From the NCBI RefSeq assembly GCF_000972705.2, contig NZ_LATL02000273.1, forward strand, positions 1 through 20,722: a DNA stretch of 20,722 nt, in the 5' to 3' direction. The DNA is from Limnoraphis robusta CS-951. Its GTDB lineage: Bacteria; Cyanobacteriota; Cyanobacteriia; Cyanobacteriales; Microcoleaceae. The notes beneath the pieces are model-generated. The model was given only the letters and a program-made list of their open reading frames with translations. It searched no databases and was not told where the DNA came from. This document shows, piece by piece, positions 7,866-15,945 of this stretch (position 1 is its first letter; each line of letters starts with the position of its first letter). The position numbers and the translations under genes are program-made.

Positions 7866-7978
7866 TCAAGTTTCTCCTCAAAAGTTAGTAATTTTGTATT
7901 ATAGCGTTTCTTGTCACTGAAATCGTTGTCAAAAAGTTTAACTAAATCGTTCTCTAGCAAGGGAGACGCTTGCATTTT

Positions 7979-8452
7979 TTAATGATAATCATCACGATTA
8001 GCATTCGTGCGTCGAATAATCCAATAACTAATGGCTAAAGCAAATAAAGCCAACGCTAAACCCATTAAATCAACACCGCTATTCTTGTCAAGATTAAACA
8101 GAATAATTTTCCGTGCTACTGCAATTAAAGAAGTAACAATCACTAATTCTATTTGAATAACGTGTTTTCTCAGATAAGCTGAAATATTCTCTAAAAGTTC
8201 TAGTGCAATTAACAAATTTAAAAATAATCCAAAAATTTCAAAAAGAGTATTTTTAAAGATGAGATTTGGATCAAAGAGTAATTCTCTAAATAAGAAAACC
8301 AGTAAATGACCCGTAGCAGAAATAATCAAAGCCACCATCGCCAAAGAGAGAATTTTGGAGATGATGACCTCAATATTTTCTAAAAGTTCGATGAATTTTT
8401 CATCGTTAGACCACAAACGGAATAGCTGAAAACGTTTTTTGAACCGCCCCAT
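7979..8452 (-). CDS. PsiE-family (phosphate-starvation-inducible) membrane protein
   Basis: This 157-residue protein has four predicted hydrophobic helices: ISKILSLAMVALIISATGHLLVF, LFEIFGLFLNLLIALELLENI, ELVIVTSLIAVARKIILF and MGLALALFALAISYWII. The LLENISAYLRKHVIQIELVIVTSLIAVARKI stretch is characteristic of the PsiE family (PF06146), inner-membrane proteins of unknown biochemical role. A basic N-terminus lies before helix 1. A perfect 12-bp palindrome, ATTCAATTGAAT (8454-8465), sits directly before the start. TACAAT (minus strand, 8483-8488) with a weak TTGGTG 17 bp upstream could be its promoter. No PHO box was recognised, so phosphate control is not shown by the sequence. Confidence 0.85.
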   Translation of the reverse strand: MGRFKKRFQLFRLWSNDEKFIELLENIEVIISKILSLAMVALIISATGHLLVFLFRELLFDPNLIFKNTLFEIFGLFLNLLIALELLENISAYLRKHVIQIELVIVTSLIAVARKIILFNLDKNSGVDLMGLALALFALAISYWIIRRTNANRDDYH

Positions 8453-8512
8453 AATTCAATTGAATCTATAAAACTCATTTAGATTGTAGCGGTTTTTGGA
8501 TTTTTCACCAAG

Positions 8513-9787
8513 CTATTGATGAACAGTTTCAGCAATTAAACCTTCCGCCCAAGCTAAACACTGATATCCTTGTTGCGCCCAAAACTCCGAACCCCAATAG
8601 ACAAAGCAACTGGTTTCACACAATAATAAGGCTCGTTTTTGTTCATCAGACAACGATGAATTTGTTGCTTGTCGTTCACAAGCTTGACTCAACCGTTCAA
8701 CCGCTTTCAAAACCCCCTGGCGCAAGTCTCCTTCATTCCAACTTTGATGTCCGCCAATCCAAGATCCGCCCGTAGGTTTGAGGCGAATTTCTGTTGTCGG
8801 ATTCTTAGCATAGTTATCAATATACTGGCTAACGGTCATAAAGGCAATATCCGGCCAGTGGTGTGACTCTCGAAACAGGGGAACAAAGGAATTTTTGAAA
8901 TACTCAAACATCATTACATTGCCATTTTCTCCGTCAGAAGTGGGGACAACTAAAGGCGGAATATTAGATGATTTTAACGTATTTCCTCGATAGCGAATAT
9001 CTTGAATACATCCATCGGTATTTTGACCACTTTGTTGACGAATTCCCATGTCAGTATCGCGGACAACACAGAGGATTCGTTCAGATTCTCCCCCAGATTC
9101 TACCACTAACCAATGCACTCGATTTTCAACTTCTGGGGTACTCCACTCTTGAGGATATTCTAAAGCAGAATGAGGTAAAATAATCCACTCATAACCGCAT
9201 TTTTTTAACAAGCGAATTAATCGCAACGCCTCTGAAGGTTCCCCCGTCATTCCCATTTCTGGTAGCCAAAATCCCCGCACGTTTGAGAGTGCTTCGGTTC
9301 CAAATAAATCAGCAAAAACTCGCCGCCATTCCATAATTTGGGCTTCGTGATCTCGTTCAGGCGTTGCCGGAAAATAACAATGACTGTAAGCGGTTCCCGT
9401 AAATTCAACCGCTTCTGAATGTTCGCTTAAAACCTCTCGCCATAAACCAATCACATCCCCCATCATTTCTCCATCGACTTCGAGATGATCAAAATGACCA
9501 TTACTCGAAAGTTTCGCTAATTCTTCTAACAAAACTCCAGAATAATCTACCATAATTCTAGGACTTAAACCCTCAGCTTTCAGATTCTTAACATAACGAG
9601 CCGGGTTTTTGTAGGCTTGAGCGAACCATCGAGAATTCCAACTTTCCTCGGAATTGGGTTCACTATTGAGCATTTTTTCTAAATTCCCAATCAGTTTAGC
9701 ATCTGAACCGTGACCGACCCAAATTGGCGGTTGGTGCATATGCAACCAGGGAACAAATACAGCCAGAGGATTAGTATTTGATGACAT
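8513..9787 (-). CDS. Glycoside hydrolase family 57 protein
   Basis: GH57 enzymes act on alpha-glucans (amylases, amylopullulanases, branching enzymes, 4-alpha-glucanotransferases). From the chosen ATG the 424 residues contain the N-terminal HMHQPP motif (H16-P21), GFWLPEMGM with the expected nucleophile Glu (about E177) and PTSDGENG with the expected acid Asp (about D285), all in GH57 order. The substrate cannot be decided from sequence alone; a cytoplasmic role in glycogen/glucan turnover is likely because no signal peptide is present. The start at ATG 9787 is chosen over a GTG at 9817, since the protein then begins a few residues before the first catalytic-domain strand. Neither has a clear Shine-Dalgarno. 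Confidence 0.9.
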   Translation of the reverse strand: MSSNTNPLAVFVPWLHMHQPPIWVGHGSDAKLIGNLEKMLNSEPNSEESWNSRWFAQAYKNPARYVKNLKAEGLSPRIMVDYSGVLLEELAKLSSNGHFDHLEVDGEMMGDVIGLWREVLSEHSEAVEFTGTAYSHCYFPATPERDHEAQIMEWRRVFADLFGTEALSNVRGFWLPEMGMTGEPSEALRLIRLLKKCGYEWIILPHSALEYPQEWSTPEVENRVHWLVVESGGESERILCVVRDTDMGIRQQSGQNTDGCIQDIRYRGNTLKSSNIPPLVVPTSDGENGNVMMFEYFKNSFVPLFRESHHWPDIAFMTVSQYIDNYAKNPTTEIRLKPTGGSWIGGHQSWNEGDLRQGVLKAVERLSQACERQATNSSLSDEQKRALLLCETSCFVYWGSEFWAQQGYQCLAWAEGLIAETVHQ

Positions 9788-9952
9788 CAGGAAAATATTA
9801 TTGATTCTTGTACTCACAAATAGGTTAACGTCTTTTGCAGGCGATCGCGTAATTATATCAATTTATTTAACATTTTAAATATTATGTTTTGGGAAAATGG
9901 GATCGAGCTTAATTCTGTTAAACTGTTGATAGCAGACTACAAATTATAATCT

Positions 9953-10588
9953 ATGGTTACGGGTACGGGAATTACAGATGTTATCAAAAGTTTCAGCGAT
10001 TTGCAAACTCGCTTCGGTTTATATCAAACAAATCAAGATGATTTTTTTCAGGAGTGGACGGAAGATTTACCCGCTCTAAATGAGCAGGAACAAGCAGGAA
10101 TAGAGCGAATAAAGCGGCGTTATGACTATCATAGAGTCGATCATTTATTGTTGGAAGGTACGGTTAATTTAATAGTCGTTTCTCCCCTGTTAGAATTGGC
10201 GGGTTTTCTCGATCCTCCGTTCCGCATTCGTTCCCCCTATGGAGTTGAATTATAACTTGATGATCCCGATGAAAAAATTAGAGGTTTTATTGATGCTTTA
10301 ATTTTGCAAAATAGACTGTGGATTTTAACCGTAGAATCTAAACGAAACAGTATTCCCGTTTTAGCCGCACTTCCTCAATTACTGGCTTATATATTAGCAA
10401 ATCCTCAAGCCAATTCTCCAACATTTGGTTTGGCGACAAATGGCGATGAATTTATTTTCCTCAAACTGATTAAAAGCGATACTTCACAATACGATATTTC
10501 CCGAACATTTTCTCTATTTCCCCGAAACCATGAGTTAGGTGAAGTTTTGAAAATTTTAAAATGCTTGGGACAAATTGTATTAGAATAG
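9953..10588 (+). pseudogene. PD-(D/E)XK nuclease-like (HsdR-N-type) gene interrupted by in-frame TAA
   Basis: Two open segments, 9953-10252 and 10256-10588, lie in the same frame and are separated only by TAA at 10253-10255. Together they make one protein of about 211 residues like a cyanobacterial family annotated as type I restriction subunit R N-terminal domain. It starts with FGLYQTNQDDFFQEW and LLLEGTVNLIVVSPLLELAGF. After the stop come GFIDAL and ILTVESK (the D ... E-x-K core), then FGLATNGDEFIFLKL. The stop falls just before the catalytic core, so the N-terminal product alone would be inactive. No other lesion is visible, so the change is recent, a sequencing error, or read through. 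It ends 59 bp before the ATPase gene; cooperation with it is unproven. Confidence 0.65.
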
Positions 10589-10647
10589 AGTAATGATTAA
10601 TCCTATTAGTTTGTTTAAATATCTGCATATTTGGAGGTGGCATAATT

Positions 10648-11796
10648 ATGTTAAAGACTCTAAAAATAGAAAACTTTCGAGGTTTTCAGTCCTTTGAACT
10701 TCAGCCACTCGGTCGAGTTAATCTGTTGGTGGGTAAAAACAATAGTGGAAAAACATCTATTTTAGAAGCAATTCAATTTCTATTGTGTTCTCGAACTAAT
10801 CTTGAGCCTCTGTTTAAAACAATGATTGAAAGAGGAGAGTATTCTTTAACAAATGATAATATAAGAACTGAAAGAGAACTTGAGATTCGTCATCTTTTTC
10901 ATGGACATGATATTGATATTGATAGCCAGTTTTCAATTTCAAGTCAGGATGAAAGTTATCAAAAAAAAGTTACTATCTCAATACATTCAATTCTCTCTAC
11001 TTCCGAATTAGAAACTGATTCCGAATCAGATGAGCAGTTAAGTTATGAAAATTTATCCGCTAATGATTCAGTTGAATTGGTTAAACTTGGTTTTAATATT
11101 CGGTGGAATTACGAAAATCAAGATCCAGAAAATTGGGAGCGGCTTTTATCTTCTAATGGAGGTTTGTCTGACCGATCTATTCGTATCAATCGCTTGAGTT
11201 TATCCAATAAAAAAACACCTCCCCTCACACAATTTATTACGTCTTCATCTTTATCTATTGAAATGATGATTTCACTTTTTGATAATATTGTATTAACACC
11301 TGAAGAAAAACTGGTGTACGAAGCACTGCAAACAATTGAACCTACAATTGAACGTATTGCATCTCTTGGTTCTAAAATCTACAGATCTTCAACTTCACGG
11401 GGTGGTTTTGTTGTACTCCTTTCTGATAGACAACAACGGATACCCATTGGAAGTTTAGGAGATGGAATTTGGCGAATGTTAGGACTTGCACTGGCGTTAG
11501 CCTCTGTTAAAGGAGGAGTTTTATTAGTCGATGAAATTGATACTGGATTACATTATTCTACGATGTCTGATCTGTGGAAATTGATTTGGGAAGCTGCAAA
11601 AAAACTGGATGTTCAAGTCTTTGCAACAACCCATAATAGTGACTGTTGGACGAGTTTAGCCAGCATTGCAAATCGAGAAGATGCAGCAGAAGATGGAATT
11701 ACAATTCATCGCATTGAACGGGGGAAACAAAAAAGCGTTGTCTTTACAGAAAAAGAAATCGTTATGGCTGCGGAACGGGAAATTGAGGTTCGTTAA
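10648..11796 (+). CDS. AAA15/OLD-like ABC-type ATPase
   Basis: The 382-residue protein begins with the LKIENFRGFQSFEL strand typical of OLD/RecF-like ATPases. It has Walker A GKNNSGKT (29-36), a signature-like GSLGDGIWRML (about 267-277), Walker B LLVDEID with the catalytic Glu (about 291-297) and an H-loop FATTHNS (about 324-330). The middle (about 80-250) is a variable insertion rich in Asp, Glu and Ser. Unlike one-piece OLD nucleases it lacks a C-terminal TOPRIM; that function appears to be supplied by the next gene, which starts 2 bp after this stop. A strong Shine-Dalgarno (GGAGGTG) precedes the ATG. The gene is AT-rich compared with murE, consistent with transfer. Likely role: sensor or assembly ATPase of a defence module (inference). 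Confidence 0.88.
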   Translation: MLKTLKIENFRGFQSFELQPLGRVNLLVGKNNSGKTSILEAIQFLLCSRTNLEPLFKTMIERGEYSLTNDNIRTERELEIRHLFHGHDIDIDSQFSISSQDESYQKKVTISIHSILSTSELETDSESDEQLSYENLSANDSVELVKLGFNIRWNYENQDPENWERLLSSNGGLSDRSIRINRLSLSNKKTPPLTQFITSSSLSIEMMISLFDNIVLTPEEKLVYEALQTIEPTIERIASLGSKIYRSSTSRGGFVVLLSDRQQRIPIGSLGDGIWRMLGLALALASVKGGVLLVDEIDTGLHYSTMSDLWKLIWEAAKKLDVQVFATTHNSDCWTSLASIANREDAAEDGITIHRIERGKQKSVVFTEKEIVMAAEREIEVR

Positions 11797-11798
11797 AC

Positions 11799-12446
11799 AT
11801 GGCAAAAATACACAAAAATTTGCTTTTAGTTGAAGGCGAACAGGATCTACGAACGATACCCTATTTAATAGAAGCAAATGGAGTGAATTGGGGAACAAAA
11901 AACAACCCTATTGTTGAGATTGAGGTTTGTCATGGTGATAAAAAACTCATCGATCCGGTGTTAATTTCTACCCACCTAAAAGCATCTGGACGAGTCGCGT
12001 TAGGGATAATGGTTGATGCTGATGATAACCCTTTAGGACGCTGGCAAAGTGTCAGAAACTCCTGTCTTCCCAGTATTCCCGATCTTCCTGAAAATCTCCC
12101 CGAAACCGGACTCATTCATAACACTTCCGATGGGATTAAATTTGGAGTTTGGATCATGCCGGATAACCAAATGCGAGGAATGTTAGAGACGTTTTTAGCT
12201 TATTTGGTTGGGGATGAAAGCGAACCCCTTTGGAAATACGCTCAAGAAGTCGCCAAAGAAGCGAAGAATAAAGGCGCACTTTACAAAGATGTTCATTGTG
12301 ATAAAGCCTATATTTACACTTGGTTAGGATGGCAAAATCCACCCGGAAGACCCCTACATAATGCGATTATGGAACGCATCTTAAATCCAAAACATCCCAA
12401 AGCACAAACCTTTGTAACTTGGTTTAAAACATTGTATAATTTATAA
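11799..12446 (+). CDS. TOPRIM-like protein (DUF3226-type), partner of the ATPase
   Basis: The 215-residue protein opens with a TOPRIM-like LLLVEGEQDL (E12, D16) and continues to ALGIMVDADDNP (D73, D75), the expected Glu ... D-x-D arrangement for metal binding. Then comes GVWIMPDNQMRGMLETFL, which I recall as typical of DUF3226 proteins (from memory, not searched). A C-terminal segment with KDVHCDKAYIYTWLGWQNPPGRPL resembles that of OLD-associated TOPRIM partners. Start and upstream stop are 2 bp apart, so translation is probably coupled; GAGG lies shortly before the ATG. By analogy with OLD and PARIS (ATPase plus TOPRIM), it may be the nuclease or effector held by the ATPase. Direct evidence is the motifs and the gene coupling only. 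Confidence 0.8.
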   Translation: MAKIHKNLLLVEGEQDLRTIPYLIEANGVNWGTKNNPIVEIEVCHGDKKLIDPVLISTHLKASGRVALGIMVDADDNPLGRWQSVRNSCLPSIPDLPENLPETGLIHNTSDGIKFGVWIMPDNQMRGMLETFLAYLVGDESEPLWKYAQEVAKEAKNKGALYKDVHCDKAYIYTWLGWQNPPGRPLHNAIMERILNPKHPKAQTFVTWFKTLYNL

Positions 12447-12470
12447 TGATAAATAACGAAGGATATACAG

Positions 12471-12680
12471 TTAATTTAGCATTGTTTCATAAGCTTTATT
12501 ATCTGCAATATCGGCTTCTGCTTTAGCAATAAGCTTGTCCAACTTTCCTGATACTAAATCAGCTTCAATTTGTTGATCCCACATCTCATCTAAATACTCT
12601 TGCAGCCAAGCGGAGAGTTGGCGAACATCATTTTCTGAAAGTTGTTTAATTGCGGCTTCAATTTCTGGTAAGGTCGTCAT
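12471..12680 (-). CDS. Solitary antitoxin-like small protein
   Basis: A 69-residue acidic protein (TTLPEIEAAIKQLSENDVRQLSAWLQEYL ... EADLVSGKLDKLIAKAEADIA) that resembles the small antitoxins paired with RelE/ParE-type toxins in many cyanobacteria (from memory). In such pairs the toxin gene usually follows directly. Here only 24 bp remain before the convergent TOPRIM gene ends at 12446, and no toxin is visible on either strand. The last residues (AYETMLN) differ from the usual antitoxin tail. It may therefore be an orphan left after loss of the toxin, possibly when the neighbouring ATPase-TOPRIM block arrived. Confidence 0.6.
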   Translation of the reverse strand: MTTLPEIEAAIKQLSENDVRQLSAWLQEYLDEMWDQQIEADLVSGKLDKLIAKAEADIADNKAYETMLN

Positions 12681-12749
12681 AGAAAAACTCGTGTTTTAGA
12701 TTGACTCAATAATATTATACCAATTTGATGCACTATTGAAATAAGACTC

Positions 12750-13307
12750 TTAAGATAACTCTCGAATTACCCGACAAGGATTGCCAACGGCGAGAACATT
12801 TGCAGGAATATCTTTCGTTACCACACTCCCAGCGCCTATCGTTGTATTATCTCCAATTGTCACACCCGGACATATAATAGCACCGCCTCCAATCCAAACA
12901 TTATTCCCAATTTTAACGGGGGTAGCGAGTTCTTTTCCGGTTAATCTAATTGTCGGATCAATGGGATGATGAGCGGCGTAAATTTGAACGTAGGGAGCGC
13001 AGAGAACATTATCTCCAATATGAACGGTATTACAATCTAAAATCACACAACCAAAATTCATATAAAAATTATCCCCTGCATAAATATGACTGCCATAATC
13101 ACAATAAAAAGGAGGAGTAATAACAGCATTTTTACCGACTTTTCCGAATAATTCTTTTAAAAGGTTTTGTCGTTCTTCCAGTTCAGTTTCAGTTGTCGCA
13201 TTATACAAACGAATCAGCCGAAAAGCGCGTTGATGTTCCTCCGTTAGTTCAGGATCATTTGACAGGTATAATTCCCCTGATAACATTTTTTGTTTTTCAG
13301 TTTTCAT
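12750..13307 (-). CDS. Sugar O-acetyltransferase, maltose/galactoside acetyltransferase type
   Basis: A left-handed beta-helix acetyltransferase of the Maa/LacA group that transfers acetyl from acetyl-CoA to a sugar hydroxyl. The 185 residues show the N-terminal [14 protein letters not shown] segment of the Maa N-domain, [20 protein letters not shown], the active-site region YAAHHPID (H113/H114), and hexapeptide repeats ending in [20 protein letters not shown] and [11 protein letters not shown]. Length matches the family. It lies 57 bp downstream of the GST gene on the same strand, with a stem-loop between, so it may be a separate unit. Substrate in this organism is unknown. Confidence 0.93.
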   Translation of the reverse strand: MKTEKQKMLSGELYLSNDPELTEEHQRAFRLIRLYNATTETELEERQNLLKELFGKVGKNAVITPPFYCDYGSHIYAGDNFYMNFGCVILDCNTVHIGDNVLCAPYVQIYAAHHPIDPTIRLTGKELATPVKIGNNVWIGGGAIICPGVTIGDNTTIGAGSVVTKDIPANVLAVGNPCRVIRELS

Positions 13308-13326
13308 GGTAATTTGAATAAACAGC

Positions 13327-13353
13327 TAGGGTAGGACAATAAATCCCACCCTA
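13327..13353 (-). terminator. Stem-loop between GST and acetyltransferase
   Basis: On the minus strand TAGGGTGGGA pairs with TCCTACCCTA (10 pairs, one G-U in RNA) around a 7-nt loop, starting 12 nt after the GST stop. It is followed by GCTGTTTATT, only moderately T-rich. Position and strength fit a terminator for the GST transcript. Confidence 0.5.
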
Positions 13354-13364
13354 AAGTTTAACAT

Positions 13365-13973
13365 TTACTCAGCTAATACAGCCATTCCTTTTTGAACAGC
13401 CGGACGATTTTTCATCGTTTCTACCCAACGTTTTAAGTTTGGATGGTTATCTAAAGTCACGCCTAAATATTCATAAGCAGCCACCCAAGGATAAGTCGCA
13501 ATATCAGCAATTGAATAGTCTCCTGCGATGAATTCTTGCTTGGCTAATTCTCCGTCTAATACCCCAAATAACCGCAAGGTTTCCTTCTCGTATCGTTCAA
13601 TTGCGTAAGGGATTTTTTCGGGTGCATAGTTGCGAAAATGACTCAACTGACCAAACATCGGCCCAACACTTGCCATTTGAAACATTAACCATTCAATTAC
13701 TTTAATTCGGTTCGCTGGTTCAGAGGGCAATAACTGACCTGTTTTTTCAGCTAAATAAATCAAAATAGCCCCGGACTCAAATACCGTAATTCCTGTATCT
13801 TGATCAACAATTGCCGGAATTTTGCTATTAGGATTAATCGCCACAAACTCTGGACTAAATTGATCACCTTTTTTGATGTCAATTTTAATCGAATTGTAAG
13901 GAAGTCCGACTTCCTCTAACATAATCGCAGGTTTACGTCCGTTGGGAGTTGTAAACGTGTAAAGGTCAATCAT
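13365..13973 (-). CDS. Glutathione S-transferase family protein
   Basis: A 202-residue GST with an N-terminal thioredoxin fold (MIDLYTFTTPNGRKPAIMLEEVGLPY ... NPNSKIPAIVD, then the glutathione-contacting ESGAILIYLAE) and an all-helical C-terminal domain ending in NRPAVQKGM. The TTPNG start and SKIPAIVD loop resemble the YghU/YfcG (Nu-class-like) group, which favour disulfide-bond or peroxide chemistry over classical conjugation. The ATG at 13973 is chosen over an upstream TTG because the protein then begins at the canonical first strand. It follows the OYE gene by about 64 bp on the same strand, consistent with a joint electrophile/redox detoxification unit. Confidence 0.92.
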   Translation of the reverse strand: MIDLYTFTTPNGRKPAIMLEEVGLPYNSIKIDIKKGDQFSPEFVAINPNSKIPAIVDQDTGITVFESGAILIYLAEKTGQLLPSEPANRIKVIEWLMFQMASVGPMFGQLSHFRNYAPEKIPYAIERYEKETLRLFGVLDGELAKQEFIAGDYSIADIATYPWVAAYEYLGVTLDNHPNLKRWVETMKNRPAVQKGMAVLAE

Positions 13974-14037
13974 ATTTTTCTTGTGAGTGTAATGTTTTTT
14001 CAAGTCAGAGGATGAGCAATACCCATCCAAAAACAAA

Positions 14038-15156
14038 TTAAACTGTCATCAATACTTCCGACTCATCAAGAAAAGGATAGTCTGTATAACCCCGTTCATC
14101 ACCGCCATAAAATGTTGAGCGATCATATTCATTTAACGGTGCATTTAACGCAAATCGTTTCGGTAAATCAGGATTAGCAATAAATAATCGACCATAGGCG
14201 ACTAAATCTGCATCACCCTGTTCTAAAACGGCTTCTCCCATTTCTCGGGTATACCCTCCTGCTGTAATAATTGTTCCGTGATAAATTGACCGAAAATGAC
14301 GCGCCCCTAGCCCATTTTCATCATCTTCAATAATTTCATGTCCTTGAATTCTGGGTTCAACAATGTGGAGATAAGCCAAATTAAACCGATTCAATTCAGA
14401 GACAACATAATTAAACAAAGCCTCTAGATCCGAATCAAACATACTTCCGAAGTTACTACTGGGAGATAACCTCACCCCCACTTTATCCGCATCCCAAACG
14501 CTTGTAACTGCTTCTAAAACTTCCATCAAAAAACGCGCCCTGTTTTCGATAGAACCGCCATACTGATCCGTGCGTTTGTTGGAACCATTCCTGAGAAATT
14601 GATCCAGTAAATATCCATTAGCACTGTGAACTTCTATCCCATCAAATCCCGCTTGCATTGCATTTTGTGCGGCTTGACGATACTGTTCAACAATCATCGG
14701 AATTTCTTCTGTTTCTAACGCTCTCGGTGTCACATAGGGTTGCTCTCCTGAAAAGGTATTTACCATCCCTTCAGGGGCGATCGCACTCGGCGCTACAGGT
14801 AACTCTCCATTCGGTTGTAATGAAGGATGAGAAACCCGACCAACGTGCCACAATTGCAAGAAGATTTTTCCCCGTTGATCATGTACGGCTTCAGTGATTT
14901 TTTGCCATCCTTCTATTTGTTCGGCTGAATGAATTCCGGGTGTATTCGGATAGCCTAATCCTTGGGGTGAAATTTGGGTTGCTTCACTAATAATTAACCC
15001 CGCAGAAGCCCGTTGACTATAATAAACTACATTCATTTCTTGAGGCACATTTCCTGCTTTTGCCCGCATCCGAGTTAAAGGTGCCATCACCATACGATTA
15101 GAGAGTTTGTAAGCACCCAGTTGAACAGGTTTTAACAAGTTGAGATTGTTATTCAT
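14038..15156 (-). CDS. Alkene reductase, old yellow enzyme family (NemA-like)
   Basis: An FMN-dependent flavoprotein that reduces activated C=C bonds (for example enones, N-ethylmaleimide) with NAD(P)H. The 372 residues form a TIM barrel with MAPLTRMRA (T28, flavin-tuning), the substrate-binding pair H177/N180 in EVHSANGYLLDQF and the nearby Tyr182. GGSIENRARF and ITAGGYTREMGE/LVAYGRLFIANPDL follow, all typical of the classical OYE group. The ATG at 15156 is favoured over an in-frame TTG further upstream. It lies 74 bp downstream of trxA with a perfect stem-loop between, and upstream of a GST, on the same strand as a TetR regulator. In E. coli NemA is controlled by the TetR-type NemR. Confidence 0.95.
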   Translation of the reverse strand: MNNNLNLLKPVQLGAYKLSNRMVMAPLTRMRAKAGNVPQEMNVVYYSQRASAGLIISEATQISPQGLGYPNTPGIHSAEQIEGWQKITEAVHDQRGKIFLQLWHVGRVSHPSLQPNGELPVAPSAIAPEGMVNTFSGEQPYVTPRALETEEIPMIVEQYRQAAQNAMQAGFDGIEVHSANGYLLDQFLRNGSNKRTDQYGGSIENRARFLMEVLEAVTSVWDADKVGVRLSPSSNFGSMFDSDLEALFNYVVSELNRFNLAYLHIVEPRIQGHEIIEDDENGLGARHFRSIYHGTIITAGGYTREMGEAVLEQGDADLVAYGRLFIANPDLPKRFALNAPLNEYDRSTFYGGDERGYTDYPFLDESEVLMTV

Positions 15157-15197
15157 GGCTAAATATTGAGATGTGAAGGACAAAGTAGAGGGTTTTC

Positions 15198-15221
15198 AGG
15201 AAGGCTAAAATCAGCCTTCCT
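15198..15221 (-). terminator. Perfect 9-bp stem-loop after trxA
   Basis: AGGAAGGCT (15198-15206) and AGCCTTCCT (15213-15221) form a perfect stem with a 6-nt loop just downstream of the trxA stop. On the minus strand it is followed by GAAAACC, without a T run, so it may attenuate or protect a 3' end rather than stop transcription fully before the OYE gene. Confidence 0.4.
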
Positions 15222-15230
15222 AGACTTTAA

Positions 15231-15593
15231 TTAAGCGAGGGAATTTGCAGATGAAACTTGATCAACTAATTCTTGAACTTTATTTGACAAGACCGACTGA
15301 TCAACCACACCATCAACTCGATAAATCACTTCTCCTTCACTGAAAAATAACAGCGTCGGAATCGCTTCAATTCGATATTGGGTTGGGAGTTCTTCATAAT
15401 CGTCAATATTCAACTTGCCGACTTTTACAACTCCGTCAAATTCAGCCGCTAATCCACTAACAATTGGATTCATTACCCGACAAGGGCCACACCAAGGCGC
15501 CCAGAAGTCAACCACAACGGGAATAGGACTTTTGAGAACTTCTATTTCAAAGTTTTCATCGGTTAATGTAATATATTTTTCAGCCTCTGACAT
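15231..15593 (-). CDS. trxA: Thioredoxin
   Basis: A 120-residue thioredoxin with the WCGPC redox site (C35, C38), preceded by VVVDFWAP, and the cis-proline loop AIPTLLFF (P79). It is a dithiol-disulfide reductant in the cytoplasm. Cyanobacteria carry several thioredoxins, and the symbol is used here for the family rather than a specific type. A strong Shine-Dalgarno (AGGAGGA, minus strand of 15602-15608) and a good promoter (15654-15681) lie upstream. The gene is followed by OYE and GST on the same strand, so its product might support redox enzymes of the same response, but its own promoter suggests partly independent expression. Confidence 0.95.
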   Translation of the reverse strand: MSEAEKYITLTDENFEIEVLKSPIPVVVDFWAPWCGPCRVMNPIVSGLAAEFDGVVKVGKLNIDDYEELPTQYRIEAIPTLLFFSEGEVIYRVDGVVDQSVLSNKVQELVDQVSSANSLA

Positions 15594-15653
15594 GATTCAG
15601 TTCCTCCTAAAGTTGGGGTGGGGTCTGGCTGTACCATTCCCCGTCTCAGGGTG

Positions 15654-15681
15654 ATTATACGGCTACAGGAAGATTTTTCAA
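15654..15681 (-). promoter_or_regulatory. Promoter of trxA
   Basis: On the minus strand TTGAAA (15676-15681) and TATAAT (15654-15659, perfect) are 16 bp apart. The expected start near 15647 gives a leader of about 50 nt that ends in the strong AGGAGGA ribosome-binding site. Confidence 0.6.
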
Positions 15682-15789
15682 TGGGGTGTGGAATGTTTTT
15701 TGGGTCTTGAGGTTTGGTATAATTTGCTTTAACAAAGCTATGAACCATCCTGAACCGTTTCTATCTATTACAGATGATTTTCTCGACCT

Positions 15790-15939
15790 TTATTCTGTCG
15801 GTTTTGCAGTTCTTGAGTCAAATTCATCATAATTCGCCATTTTTTGAACGATTGTTCCAGTTTTCTCAAAAAAATAGAACCCTTCGCCGTAACTCACTCT
15901 TGAAAGACGACTTGGAAAACCCGGGAATTGGTTTTTCAT
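15790..15939 (-). CDS. Possible 49-residue peptide downstream of TetR-type operator promoter
   Basis: An open frame from ATG 15939 (MKNQFPGFPSRLSRV...) runs 49 codons to a stop at 15790. The predicted start of transcription from the promoter at 15946-15974 falls on or next to this ATG, so it would be translated as a leaderless message or not at all. There is no Shine-Dalgarno, no similarity I recognise and the composition is unremarkable. It may simply be part of the leader of the trxA transcript. Confidence 0.2.
   Translation of the reverse strand: MKNQFPGFPSRLSRVSYGEGFYFFEKTGTIVQKMANYDEFDSRTAKPTE
15846..15857. promoter_or_regulatory. Palindromic operator-like site GAAC-N4-GTTC
   Basis: GAACGATTGTTC is an inverted repeat with the same core (GGAAC on one strand, as GGAACAATCGTTC) as the two TetR-adjacent sites at 15960 and 16617. 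It lies between the operator-like promoter and trxA, and could be an auxiliary site for the same regulator. Confidence 0.4.
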
Positions 15940-15945
15940 ATTTTT

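Noticed and set aside
9945..9950. Perfect TATAAT just before the nuclease-like gene
   Set aside because: It lies 2 bp before the ATG, so a start would fall inside the gene, and no -35 is at the right distance.
12447..12470. Search for a RelE/ParE toxin next to the antitoxin
   Set aside because: Only 24 bp are available and no toxin-like frame is seen on either side.
15563..15748. Minus-strand open frame of 61 codons upstream of trxA
   Set aside because: It overlaps the trxA promoter and ribosome-binding site and has no recognisable features.
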